A stretch of 64,000 nucleotides of DNA. Origin: Heterotrichella gracilis (lineage: Eukaryota; Sar; Xanthophyceae; Tribonematales; Xanthonemataceae). The stretch spans positions 1 to 64,000 of the forward strand of contig JAULBX010008551.1 in the NCBI GenBank assembly GCA_032358255.1. The letters run 5' to 3'. The notes under the pieces were generated by a model. That model made no database searches, had not been told where the DNA came from, and worked only from the letters and a program-made list of their open reading frames with translations. Within the stretch, counting starts at the first letter, position 1. Every line of letters begins with the position of its first letter. Positions 1-11,540 of the stretch are shown piece after piece. The translations under genes were made by a program, and so were the position numbers.

Positions 1-111
1 CACTTTCGTGCTCCCCATTTTATCCCGTCGCAAAGTTCAGGGAAATTCGAAAAATATCGCTACCCTTAGGATTCGAAACGGTTGGCTATGTGGCCTGTCC
101 TTATTATTATT

Positions 112-2735
112 ATTTAGTATTACATGCATACCAGCCACAAAAGCCAGATCAACCTTGCACAAGCATGCGCCACTCAGTCCTGTCCTGGCACTGTTTGTAC
201 CATATTTGAATGTGGCCTCACCTTACAAAGTCAAAACACGCTGGCTGCCACATCATGAACTACATGTACTTTCCAATTGCCATGATACCATATGCTTAGT
301 TCCAAGTGTGTGACTAGATGGTTCACTGATGCAGGGACAGCGAAAAGGCTGACGGCATGTTTGCCACACTCAGCATCATGCTGCCCTCACAATACAAGGG
401 GGGTAGAATGATCGTGAAGCACGATGGCCGCACAGTGAGCTACGACCTTGCAGATGATAACACCTTCTCAGAATACTACATCTGCTTCTATGCTGGTGAG
501 TGCAACACGCAAATATTTAGTTAGTTGGTTAGTTACATGCATTCCAGCAATTCAGCCAGATTAGCAGTCAGTCTTGCATATGCGGCGCCACGCAGCTCTT
601 TCCTGGCACTGTTTGAACCACTTATTGATCCCACGCGGCTTGAAGTCCTGCTGGAGTAGGTCAGCCCACGTGGCCCTTGACTTACCTACCCCCTTTGCCC
701 CCTCTACCCTACCAAACGCAAATATTTGAAGGACCCAAAACCCTAAATTCTACGGGGGAAAACAAAATCTCAAACCCATACTACCTTTTCCCTACTTGAT
801 GCCCACTTTTGAGCCCAAGGTGAGCTACAATTTTGCAGAAAAGAAGACATGATGCATTGATGTGGCTTGTGTGTCCAGCCATACTACATCAAGTTCCATG
901 CAGGTGAATGCTGCATGCTGATATCCAGTGCGTTGGTGGCTCTGCTCTACATTGTGTGGCTTGTTCACCTGCACTGGCATTCGCTGGGTGCACCCTGGTA
1001 CCCACTGTGCAGTACATACATGGCCGCATATCCCTCTCATCAGGCCACACCCTCGGTGCAACATCCACCCACACCCACATACCCATCCTGGTTTCATCAC
1101 CACCATTACACACCCACCCTTGGACCCTTCACCCCTCAGCTGCCCACACCCTCGCTACGTGTGTTACCCACAGACTGTGAGCACGAGATCAAGCCAGTGA
1201 CAGAGGGCTACCGCCTGTCATTGATCTACAACCTAGTCAGGGTGGGGGGTGGTCCGGCACCAGCGCCTGACGCCTACCCAGGCCTGGTGGACAGGGTGGT
1301 TGCACGCGTCAAGCTCTGGGAGGAAAATGCCCATGCCCCAACTCATCTGGTGTACATGTTGGAGCACAAGTGAGTAATACATTTGGATCAAATGGGCTTG
1401 TTCAAGACCTGGCTGGCTGCATGGTTGCTTTATTGAGTTACAGAGTCATTTTTACACTCCTGGTGTACAGTAGGAGGCAGGGTTGCCCGTAGGAGTGAGC
1501 GGTGCAACGACTCGTGAGGACGGTGACGGAAGTTAGTGAGTTACATTGGTTCCAGCAACTGAGCCAGAGTAGCAGTCAGCCCTACATACCTTGCACCAGA
1601 CAGCCCTGTGCCGGCACTATTATTATAATACTATCTCATCAGTCTCAGTACGGCTCAGTTCAACTCAGGTGACTGAGAGGCAAGGGGGCAACTTACATGG
1701 CTCTGAGCCTAGTACCAGTGACAAGCTATTGGTTGTTCGAGTGCCTTGACGGCACAATGCTCTGCTCCTGGGGAGCCCACTCGGCAGCGGCACATCAATG
1801 ATTGCTTTGTGGTTCAACTTGGTAGTGTATAGGTGTTGAAAGTAATAATGGAATATTAAGTACTCATATCTAGCTTTGGTATGCTTGGTACCCAGTGAGC
1901 ATGCACTGATCGCCTTTGCGGTAAGGGCGTGCATGCAATTGAGCTCTAGCCACGCACGTGCCGTGCAATTTAATGGACGAATGTAATGTTCGTCCTTTGC
2001 ATGCAGGTACACCCAGGCTGGATTGAATTCCAAGCGCGACCTCAAGGGCAAGGATCTCAAGGTGGCCAACATCCTCGATGAAGCATCTAAGCAGGTTGGG
2101 CTGAATGTGTACATGGTCAAGGTTGTCCTGAGTTCAACTTGACTTCAGTACTAGCTGCTAGCTTTGTGCACTTCCACGGTTTGCTCTGTTTTTCAGACAT
2201 GTGGGACAGGCGGTGCAGCCGCTGCGGTTGGATTTACAATTGTGAAACTGACCCAGTCCCTCCTTGTCCATAACCTGGAACCTACAGTAGCTGTGCTCCA
2301 GGTGGTATCACGATGTCGCTTTCTTCATCTGGCCTGAGAAGCTGCGCGTGAAGCTGACCATCGAGAAACTTCCTGATGCTGCAATAGCAACCTGGACCAA
2401 GGCAATTGAAAAGGCAAGCACTGGTTCCGTTGCTGGACCATTGAATGCTTGTGATGGGCTTGACATATGCTTGATAAAGTGCAGGCGTTACTCGCCATTG
2501 CTGCATGATTGGCCTACCAGAGAAAACCTAGATTGCGTGCATGCCATTGCTGAAATTGGTAGCTGCTTAGTGACATGCATGGCAGCAGTACAGTCGAATT
2601 GGCATGTAGCCTGGCAAAAAAGCAACATTCTATCCTCACTTTCGTACTTTCATGGTTCCAGCAGTGCAGCCAAATACGAGTCAGTCCTATGTGCCTTGCG
2701 CCAGCCACCAGGACAGTGCTATATGCCTCGCGCCA
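112..2735 (+). repeat. Short repeat shared by several introns of the oxygenase gene
   Basis: About 90-100 bp of similar sequence recurs at roughly 112-212, 520-630, 1535-1620 and 2645-2735, each time inside a different intron or presumed intron and always on the same strand. Shared words include TTACATGCATTCCAGCA, GCCAGATTAGCAGTCAG and CTGGCACTGTTTG. Copies are diverged. A further fragment may lie near 3432-3450. Confidence 0.6.
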
Positions 2736-5700
2736 ACCACTTATTTTGTGGACAGTGATACCCCCACACTATGCCACAAGAGCTTGCGTACTCTATCCCA
2801 ACAATGTTCACACCGATATTCCATCTGACGCAGTACATTGCTGCGATGCAGGGTCCAAATTCTACATAGAACCAATCATTCCTTGAGGCGATCATGGCAT
2901 TAATGCTCGGGGCCACGCAGGGCAAAGCCAATCCCGGATTTCTCAGGCTGCAGCTCAAGAGCAAAGTGGCAGTGCTGGTGAACGTGGCTGCATGTGGCAG
3001 CGATGCTGACAAGGCAAGGGCTGCACTACTGAGACCCGGCGTGGTAGGGCAGCTTGTGAAGTCTACTAATACTTCCACCTTAGCAAGCGCAAGTGTGCAC
3101 CAGCAGACCATGCAGCGGCGCTTGGGATACCTCGTGATGGTATATGGCTGGGGTGTGATTGCAGCAGATATGGAGAAAGCTTTGAAGGCATTGGACACAG
3201 GTGTCTCTGCTTTGAAGTGGCTTGAGGCACTGCTAGCCCCTGGGACCAGCTTGGTTGCAGACCTTGGTGAGTTAGTTTCCCCCCTTGCAGGAATTTGGCT
3301 TTGACCACATCCGCTGTGGTTAGTTTTAGTATGTTGACATGCGCTTGACTGGCTGGCTGCTGACTCGGGTATTGGTGAAGCATGAGAGCCTGTCAGTATC
3401 CTTTGCCCTGTTGCAAGCAAATATATGGCCATTTACATGCATTCCGGCGCATTGATATTGTGATTCCGTGGCATGGTCTGTATTCTTACAGCGCTGATGC
3501 ATCTGGGTACAGGCACAACTGCCGATGCCCTTACCAAGGTAGCACTGGCTGTGGTTCCACACACCATCGAGGGCGCATTTGGCAGTGAGATCTCAAGGGC
3601 ACGGTGGGCTCACCTCATGGAGGCAACACACCGGAGAGCGAAGATGCTCCTTTTGCTGGAGGCTTTGCTACCAGCCGAGCAGCAGAGTGAGTACAATAAA
3701 CGAAAAACAATTGCCATTTACAATTACAATTACAAAAATGAGTACCATTACGATTACAATCACAATCATGATACAATTATATAAAAGGCTTTGCTACAAG
3801 CCGAGCAGCAGTGTGAGTGATTTGATCAAAGGGGGTTCTTATCATATAGAATGGGTGTTTTGGGCCGGGCATGGAATCATATTTTGTCACCTACCGTATG
3901 TTGCATGTATGGCTTATTATCCTCACAAGGGAGGGACAAAGTGCTATATGCCAATAGCACTGACGGCCTGAACTCCCACCCTCCTATTATCCTCAGTGCT
4001 ATTGGTACAAGTGGTCAGCTGACTACGAGTGTTATTACCTTCGGAAGTTTTACAGTCAATTGGTTCCCAGGCAGTCCATATGCACCAACAAGCTAGGTTT
4101 CTTGTGCAAAAAGGACACTCCAAGATCTTTTTTGCTGGCACAGCTTCATCTTGATGCAAGGAAAGCTGAAAGCGCGTTGCTCGTCTACCACAGGTGGATT
4201 TGGCAATCGCCAATCAAGATAAAGATAATCATGATCATTTTCATAACCCTCAATACATAATTAATCATGATAACAAATGTTCCCACAGGTGCCTTGCCTG
4301 GTGCCATGGAAGCCATGGTTGACCGGATGGTGGCTGCGGAGGGTCTTGTGGGCATTGTGGGGGTGGTCAGCTCAGTGCACCAAGGGCTGGAGCAAGAGAG
4401 AGCAGGGTTTGCTGCAGGTGCGGCAATGCAGGGGCTTTTGCACATCTGTAAAGCGTATGGCGTGTGTTTGCATGTGTTGTTTCGTTGGCATGTGCATGCA
4501 CTGCATCTGTTTGTATGCCAGTGGGTAAATTGGACACTTCAAGAAGACGGGGAAATGCAAAATGTACCTGCATTTCAATGCTGATTGTAACTGCCATCGT
4601 GATATTTGTAGTATTTGCCCAATCACAACTGGGATTGTTGCTGCATTGCCGCAGGTAACCGGTACTTCAAGAGGATGTGCCTCAAGGCCACCGAGAGGCT
4701 GCAGCCGCTACCTCCACTGCCTGCCGCATCTGCTGACTGGGCAGTGCAGCTGTCACCTGATGCGTGCACATGCCCAGTGTGCCGTCCAGTGCTCTCTTTC
4801 CTCCAGGACCCCGCCCGCAAGGCGATGGTGCTTACTGTGAAGACTATGAAGGACCAGCAGCACATCAAGAGGTGGGGCATGCAGGGTGGTGCTTGTTCTT
4901 TACTCCTTGCCCCTGCGTCTGCTTGCCCCTGATCTACTGTTCCACTAATTTGCCAGATCCTGATATTTATCCACTAATTTGCCAGCTCCTGACATTGTTC
5001 TCACCATCTTGCCTTGCCTGCAACCAAATGGAACGGGCCGCATCTGGCAAGCCAGCTCAAGAGAGTTATAATCCGAGGTGTTACAATTCCAGCAACAGCA
5101 CGGTAAGGACGCCAATCGTATTTAATCACATAAGAGTATTCAATCGCTTGGCTTTGCCATGGTTGCGAGGTGTAACCATCTCCGGCATTATATGCTGCAT
5201 TGCAATTTAGCACCGCCTCTTGTGCTGTAGTTTCAATCAGATGCTCTGGCATAGGACCGCACAGGGTATGGAGAAACTCATGAATAGCATGCGACAGCGT
5301 GCGCGCAATGATGACTTGGCTATGATGACCAGCAGCCTTGCAACCCTAGAAGCATGATTGCATGCACACGCATAACAAAAGCAAATTAAGGTTGATCTTT
5401 TATAAAGCTAAAATAGCTACTTTTATTAAGTTCACATTATACTTTAAAACCGGTCCCCAAGACCCCCAACCAGTCGCCGGGGGTTCGCCACTGTCGCCAG
5501 GGTCTCGCCAGGGGTCGCCAGGGATTGCCCGGAGCCCATTGTCATAGTGTTTTCTTCTGTTAATGTAAAAGCACTGATACTGCATTGCAAGTTTCCAACT
5601 TTCCCACCCCGGAAATCCGCCGCAGTGCCCCACCGCAGACATTACCTGCACCACACGCACGCACACTCCACCGCCATGCAGGCACGTCCTGACCAAACTG

Positions 5701-6381
5701 CCCACGTATCCAATCCGGCCAATGCTGTATTCCCAATTCCCAATCCCAGCATCGGCCCAGTCCCCAGGGGCTCACATGTGGTATGTGTGCATGCTGCAGG
5801 ACTCTGACCTGTCCATCTCGATCCGGCGTCTGTCCCAGAAGGGCACCCCCGCTGAGCTGACATGCGCCAAGTCCCACACCCGCCACCTCAAGCAAGTGGA
5901 GGAGGCTCCTAAACGCCACGAGGAGGTGGGGTCCTATGATGCCATATTGAAATCAGCACCATACTACAAGTAATTCCCCTCGTGGGCTATCTTATACAAT
6001 TGTGTCAAATTGAGAATAGACACTGTCAATGCTCTGTTGGTAAATGTCTCATCAAAATATATATGGCGGCAGAAACCCGCCCACATGACGAATGTTTCTG
6101 CCCCTGTTACAGGTGAGGCGGTTGCTTGCGCTGCTGCCACCTGGCGATCGCCCAAAGGAGGACACAGTCCCTGCCACGCCAGGTGTGGACGGGGAGGCTG
6201 CACAGGCAATTGCAAGCACTGATGTGGCAGCTGCGGCTGGGGGCCGGGAGTGGCAGGGGGAGGTGCTCGGGCAAACATTGCCTCTGCTTCTGCTGCTGTG
6301 GCTGAGGTGGTGGACTTGACTGTGTCACCAGCCGTCCAGGAGAGTGACAGGAAGAGGGCGAGGAGGGGGAGTGGGCCCTGA
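335..6381 (+). CDS. 2OG-Fe(II) oxygenase-like protein, 5' partial
   Basis: Exons readable so far are 335-495, 1174-1369, 2007 to about 2121, 2302-2413, about 2921-3266, 3492-3686, 4289 to about 4419, 4656 to about 4875, 5800-5969 and about 6113-6319. The first exon reads FATLSIMLPSQYKGGRMIVK and joins in phase to DCEHEI, PVTEGYRLSLIYNLV, then a KYTQAGL stretch. This order is that of large prolyl-4-hydroxylase-like proteins of algae and fungi, where the His of DCEHE binds iron and the Arg of GYR binds 2-oxoglutarate. Later exons carry FIWP, CTCPVCRPVLSFLQDP and a DLSISIRR...LTCAK segment also seen in that family. The HxD ligand pair and the start codon should lie left of the window or in an exon I could not place. 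The end is unsure: one frame stops at 6319, while a more protein-like tail (EVVDLTVSP) in another frame stops at 6381. Substrate unknown. Confidence 0.6.
3786..3822 (+). repeat. Decayed copy of an exon 3' edge
   Basis: GGCTTTGCTACAAGCCGAGC followed by a GTGAG donor-like site repeats the end of the preceding exon (about 3655-3690, GGCTTTGCTACCAGCCGAGC plus GTGAGT). It sits about 130 bp inside the intron, separated by an AT-rich run of TTACAATTACAA-type repeats. Confidence 0.6.
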
Positions 6382-7842
6382 TGCGTGTGGGCTTTGTGTA
6401 GCGACTGGTCTTTTTGGGGGTAGCAATGGGTGCTGTGTGAGGTAGGGGGACTTGGTGGATCTTTGTGTAAGGATCCATGTGTTTTTGCTGTGTATTGACC
6501 AGTTGCAACGTAGAGGTTCAGTAGCTTGAATTGGATCGGAGCAGCAGTGCTGGATTGAGCAGAGTATTGAAGTGAGCGAGGGGGTAAATGGTGGGACCCT
6601 AATGTTATTGACACAGGACTATGAAGCCTTTTTCGTAGCTTTAATACGCCTCATCTTTGCATGCCTTGTCAGCAATGCCACAATGGGAGTGCTCTTTCAG
6701 GCTGCACATATCCTAGTGGCCTCACCTGCGCCTGCAGCAGTGGCTGGGTCCCAGCCTTATGTTGTGCTGGCAATGTGCCTAGGGAAGTGCTAGGGAATGA
6801 CACTCTTGCCTTGCGTTTTTTTGATGTAAATTCACTGTGCGTTTGTGTGGCAAGTTCTTGCTGTTGTTGTTTTTGCCTTGCTCAGTGAAGGCGCTTGCGG
6901 TGTGGGTGTGAACAAGAGTAATCTACTTAATTAGTTTTATTCATACAGTGAGGGGAATTTGAGTGGACAGCAAATGCACAATGGTGCTCAGGGTGATAAA
7001 AACAATTACAAGGAAAACGATTGATTATTCAAAATTTACACTATTTATTTGTAACCCAATGCTTTGATTCAAATGCGTATATGGTGCAGCATTCAGCACT
7101 GACACACTTAGCCACAATGCTTGCACATCTTCTGTACTGTGTTGCTCGAGCCCTTATCAGCCTTGCTTTAGGGTAGAGGAGCCTGCTGCACCGGTCTTTC
7201 ATTGGCGGCAGCCTTTTGAAAGTCACCTGTTTCATCCAGGGTTCAATTGCAGATCCCACCTTGGGTTTCTCTCGTGTTCAAATACCCAGAAGCTGCGTAT
7301 GTGATCGTGTACCCTGTGTGCACAACCTTGGCGACTGGCGTTTCGTGTGTGACAAGTTGCCGGTCCCCCATATTCAAGGTTCAAGGCAGCTGACGGGGTA
7401 AGTGCGGGCTCGATGCTGGTGTGGTATCATTCAACAGGAAGAGGGTATCGAAGGTCTTGCAAAGCCTCAGTAGTTTCGCAGCTTGGGGAAACGCATATGC
7501 ATGCAAGAGTGCATGCCTAAGGTCGACTAGTGCACGTGCCGCACACGTGGCACACAAGCTGCCCTGTAGCCACGGCGCAACTGACCCTTCACAGCGAGAT
7601 TGACGACTTCCACACGCGAGTTTGGATTAGGTTGTGGGTTTTCAGGTCGTAGTCGATGGAACTGAACTGCCAGACTTCCTGAATAGACACTTGGTTGTGC
7701 ACACAAGCCTAGGCAAGGCATACCCTTGGTACTAGCCCAGCTAAGCACAGCACACTTCACCACACACTTGTGGCCTGACACTTTGGTGACTGCCCCTCCA
7801 GTTCTGCACCCAACTGCTTCTGTAACTTCTCAGCAAGCAGCC
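6382..7842. other. Intergenic: no gene seen
   Basis: Holds the 3' untranslated region of the oxygenase-like gene and the promoter/leader of the acyltransferase gene. No ORF here shows a recognisable domain or splice pattern. A good translation start context (GCAGCCATG) ends the interval. Confidence 0.5.
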
Positions 7843-10800
7843 ATGCCTCCTGAGAAGCACAAAATGGAAGACCAGTTCCGGCCAGCTAGTGCCATGGACG
7901 CACATGGGCTCAACACTCACAATAAAGCCCACCCAGGCCCCACCCCTGGCGTCTTTGGAACCGTGGAGCCCTCAGCATCCGTTGGATCAAACCAGACTCC
8001 TTTCCTCCTGCCTACCGGTGCCCCAACCACAATATCCTTGGCGCCATCCCTGTCAGCTGAACTAGAAGACAACATCGACCACCTGGTGAATGGGTCCCCC
8101 TTTCTGGACTTCACCAGCCCTATGACAGCCTACGAGTACATCAAAACGGTTCTGCTGCTGCCCTTTTTGCTGGTGAAGCTGGTGCTGCTGGCCATAGGTG
8201 TGCTGCGCTGTATTGCACTGTACATAGCTGCACTGCACAGCGTGCTGGTTAGCAATTCAATAGGTGTTGGCATTCAAATGACAAAAACAGGAAGGAGGGC
8301 CAAGTGGGTTGTCACCAGCGTCACCTTTGCTGCTGGTGAAGTTGGTGCTGCTGGCCATAAGTGGGTTGCAGTGGAACACTTGTTAGCAACCCAACAGGTG
8401 TTGGACACATCCCGCAGTGCCTAGGGTCAAGTTGCAAACGCAGCAGTACAGATGAGTACTTGCACTAGCAGCGCTAAGCAGTTTATGTGTCCTAGCATTG
8501 TTTACACCCATTCCCCTTACTTGTGCAGGCCTGCCCATCGCCTACCTGTGCGCAGTCCTCCCATGTGTGGGTTTGGCGCTGCACGAGCCTGTGCCACGCT
8601 GGCGATCGGACTTCATGCGGGCGGCGGTGCAGCTGTGGGCGGGATTATTGCTCAAGTGAGTTGGCGTGCACCACCCTACTTCATGGAGCCTGGATGGCAA
8701 TGCTCCACTTTAGGGTTTAGGGTTCATGCTGTGTGCATCTGCGCACACCAGGGTGGGCTGCCAATATTACAGTGAAGGGAAGAGAAGCAGTACTGGCCAA
8801 CATGTGCCGACTACAAGCCTGGCGCGCCATCATTGTGCACAACCACGTTTTGTATGGAACCGATGGCAATTGTCCACCTTAGGGTAAAGGGTTTGGGGTG
8901 TAGAGTTTCAGGTTCATGCACCCACATATACATGTCCTCGTGTGCACCAGGGTGGGCTGCCAGTACTACTGGATCAAAGTCACGGGGAAGGAGCACTACC
9001 GAGCGGCCCAGGCCTGCCGGGCCATTATCGTGCACAACCACGTGTCCTACGTGGACCCGCTGGCCATGGTCTACCTATTCGCCCCCTGCGGGGTGGCCAA
9101 GGCGGGGGTGGCCAAGATCCCCCTCATTGGGGGAATCGCGCGGGCTCTGCAATGGGTGTTTGTGCAGCGGAAGGGCACGCAGGTAAGCCGTCCAACCTAA
9201 AGCTAAACCCGAAGCTTAGGGTCACATGTGCCGACCTGACCCTGCATGCAGCTGCAGGACTCAGATCCAGCACGATGAACGCATGGTGTAAGCAGTGGTG
9301 GCGCCACATGAGCAAAACTCAAATGCAGCCCAATACTGCAGTGCTGGAATGCATTTAACGAAGTGATTGAAATTGAGTATAGAAATCGAATAATGAAACC
9401 AAAAAGTGCAACTGAGTAATGAGGCGTATGCAGGATGAGGTTGGGAGCGGGTCGCGGCAGACCAGCACCACCACGCAGACCATTGCAGAGCGGGCGGCGG
9501 ATCCCAGGTGAGAGTTGGGCAAGGGATCAAATAGGACGTGTGGTTTCCGCACGCATGTTCGAGGGTGCGGATGATGACCCCGGCGCGCTGATCCCATCCA
9601 CGCATCCACCCCACATAGTGCACACACCGCCCACCCCGGCACCCACCGCTCGACCTTCTTCCCCACCCCTGGCCCCCCAACCCCCTGCTGTCATTTCGCC
9701 TGAGGGCACCATCAAGAACATGAACATGAGCAATACTATCTTGCGATTTTAATGAGTGAGGGAAATTACATTCTTAAAATGGTCCGATTTCCCGCCATCA
9801 GGTACCCCCTGCTGTCTGTGGCTCCCGAGGGCACCACTAAGAACGCAAACTGCCTGCTGCGGTTCTCCACCGGCGCCTTTGTGAGCGGCCAGCCGGTGGT
9901 GCCCATCCTGTTCCGGTACCAGCACCGCCACTTTGACGTGGGGTGGGGGAGGGTGTATCTGGGGCTGCACATGATGCGACTGGGCTGCCAGTTTGTCAAC
10001 CACCTGGAGGTACATAATTCCTTTTGGGTCTAGGGTTCCAGTTTAGGGTAAATGATTTCCTGGAGTGGCACATGATGCACCTGGCCTGCCAACTTGTCAA
10101 CCACCTGGAGGTACGTGGTTTGTTCAGGGTTTAGGGTTCAGCTTGGGGTTAAGGGTTACCTAGGGCGCACATGCTGCACCTGGACTGCCAGTTTGTCAAC
10201 CACGTGGAGGTATGCGATTTGTCTAGGGTTTAGGGTTCATCTTAGTTGAGGTACAACTGGGGCTGCACATGCTGCACCTGAGCTACCATTTTATCAATAA
10301 CATGGAGGCACATTGGCTGTAGTTATAGATTTCACCCTACCCTGTTAACGGATTGAACTCGGTGCTCATGCTTGGGCCCTGTACCCTAGCCTGTATGGGG
10401 TCTGGGTTTGGATGTAGGGAATCCTGCTACTCTAGCAAGGAGTAAGAAGCAGACCCCAGGATTCCCACTGCCGCTACCTAAACTGTTTGCTACCCTTGCG
10501 CAAGGTCTCGTCGTCTCATGGCCCTGCAGGTGACGGTGCTTGGGCCCTAGTACCCTAACGACGAGGAGAAGGCAGACCTTGAGTGTCACCCAGGCACTGC
10601 CTACACCGGTTTCTGACCTTACGCAATGGGCCCATTCCCCCGCAGGTGACGGTGCTGGAGCCCTACCACCCTAGCGACGAGGAGAAGGCAGACCCTAGGC
10701 TGTACGCTGAGAACGTGCGCAGCCTGATGGCTCGGGAGCTGGGGGCAGAGCTGGTTGACCAGGGTGTGGCTGAGAACCAGCTGTTGCAGCGGGCAGGGGT

Positions 10801-10891
10801 GCGCATGAACAGGACGTGGACGGGGGTGGAACGAGGCAACAGGGAGGACAAGCGGGGCTTGATACCCAACGGGGTGTCGTCTGGCGGGTGA
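7843..10891 (+). CDS. Lysophospholipid acyltransferase, LPCAT/LPEAT type
   Basis: Six exons, 7843-8197, 8529-8655, 8951-9182, 9434-9507, 9802-10009 and 10646-10891, join in phase to a 413-residue protein. Members of this PlsC family move an acyl group from acyl-CoA to a lysophospholipid at the ER. Visible: a Ser/Pro-rich N-terminus; a hydrophobic segment near residues 103-122 (LLLPFLLVKLVLLAIG) continued by a second one (LPIAYLCAVLPCVGLAL); the catalytic HX4D box NHVSYVD near 190; and the substrate-binding box APEGTTKN. The C-terminus (DPRLYAENVRSLMA) matches plant LPEAT/LPCAT members and no EF hands follow, unlike some longer homologues. The ATG at 7843 has a strong context (GCAGCC before it). 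A start further upstream would need a non-ATG codon. Acyl and head-group preference cannot be told from sequence. Confidence 0.88.
8325..8368 (+). repeat. Copy of acyltransferase exon 1 3' edge
   Basis: TTGCTGCTGGTGAAGTTGGT and GCTGCTGGCCATAAG repeat the end of exon 1 (8164-8205) about 160 bp into intron 1, keeping a GT-like donor area (AAGTGGGTT). Confidence 0.7.
8680..8940 (+). repeat. Decayed copy of acyltransferase exon 3 with its leader
   Basis: CACCAGGGTGGGCTGCCA at 8747 repeats the exon 3 acceptor region at 8946. The copy runs on for about 130 bp and includes CATTGTGCACAACCACG, the codons of the catalytic NH box (real copy near 9023). The upstream intron segment with TTTAGGG and GGTTCATGC is duplicated as well. 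The copy is interrupted and not open in the exon frame. Confidence 0.75.
9691..9730 (+). repeat. Decayed copy of acyltransferase exon 5 start
   Basis: CCTGAGGGCACCATCAAGAAC repeats the PEGTTKN-coding stretch of exon 5 (real copy near 9828) inside intron 4, about 130 bp upstream. Confidence 0.65.
10065..10311 (+). repeat. Ladder of three copies of acyltransferase exon 5 3' edge
   Basis: The last about 50 bp of exon 5 plus its donor (real 9962-10013) recur at about 10065-10118, 10164-10216 and 10259-10311, a spacing near 97 bp. Each has the word TGTCAACCAC(C/G)TGGAGGTA or a decayed form; identity falls with distance from the real exon. TTTAGGG-like heptamers fill the gaps between copies. Confidence 0.85.
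10362..10580 (+). repeat. Copies of acyltransferase exon 6 start
   Basis: CTGCAGGTGACGGTGCT and ACGAGGAGAAGGCAGACC at 10525-10580 repeat the acceptor and first 45 bp of exon 6 (10641-10690). A weaker partial copy (TGCTTGGGCCCTGTACCCTA) lies at about 10369-10390. Confidence 0.8.
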
Positions 10892-11540
10892 GCCAGGGCA
10901 ATGACTGGCGGGGTGCGTCTAGCCTGGCAAGGGTTGGGCAGTGGGCAATGGTGTTTCCTGCCCAGTAATTGCGTTTGTGAGCATGACTTGGCATGAAGCA
11001 GCTGGGCGATGAGACTTGAGCTAACTAACACAGCACGTGCTTCCACAAGCCGCTCCCAACCTGATGACACCTTTGAGTCCATTTGCATGCTTGTGGCGCT
11101 CTCTGGCAGCATTGCACTAGCCTAATGGATGCGCACTGGGATGTCTGTACTTGATACACACTATTTTGCTGGTGATTGTCTGCTGCCAAGTTCAAGGAGC
11201 CAACGTGGCACAGCACAAAGTTTTGAAGCGACAAAAACGCATGAAATAAAGTGCGCCCTAAGTAGTGGCTTCTAGAGTTTACCGCATTTCGAAACACTGC
11301 AGTCAGTTTCTCTTTTTTTTACCAGTCGATCCTCTCCTCGAGGATCTACACCCACAGCCATTCAGTCACTTGGGTCACCACCATTTTTCTTTTCCTGGGA
11401 TCCCCGTGGGGACTAAGCATCCGGGTCAGTGCTCATTGTTTTTGCCATTCTCTCCATGGGGGCACTTTCTTCAGTGTAAAGTCAGAGTACCCCGCAAACA
11501 GTGTATTGCTTGGCCTTTAAAGGTCAAGGTCCCCGCCACC

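Noticed and set aside
6113-6381. Joining the two frames at the 3' end of the oxygenase-like gene into one protein
   Set aside because: No intron of credible length fits, so the end is left open rather than forced.
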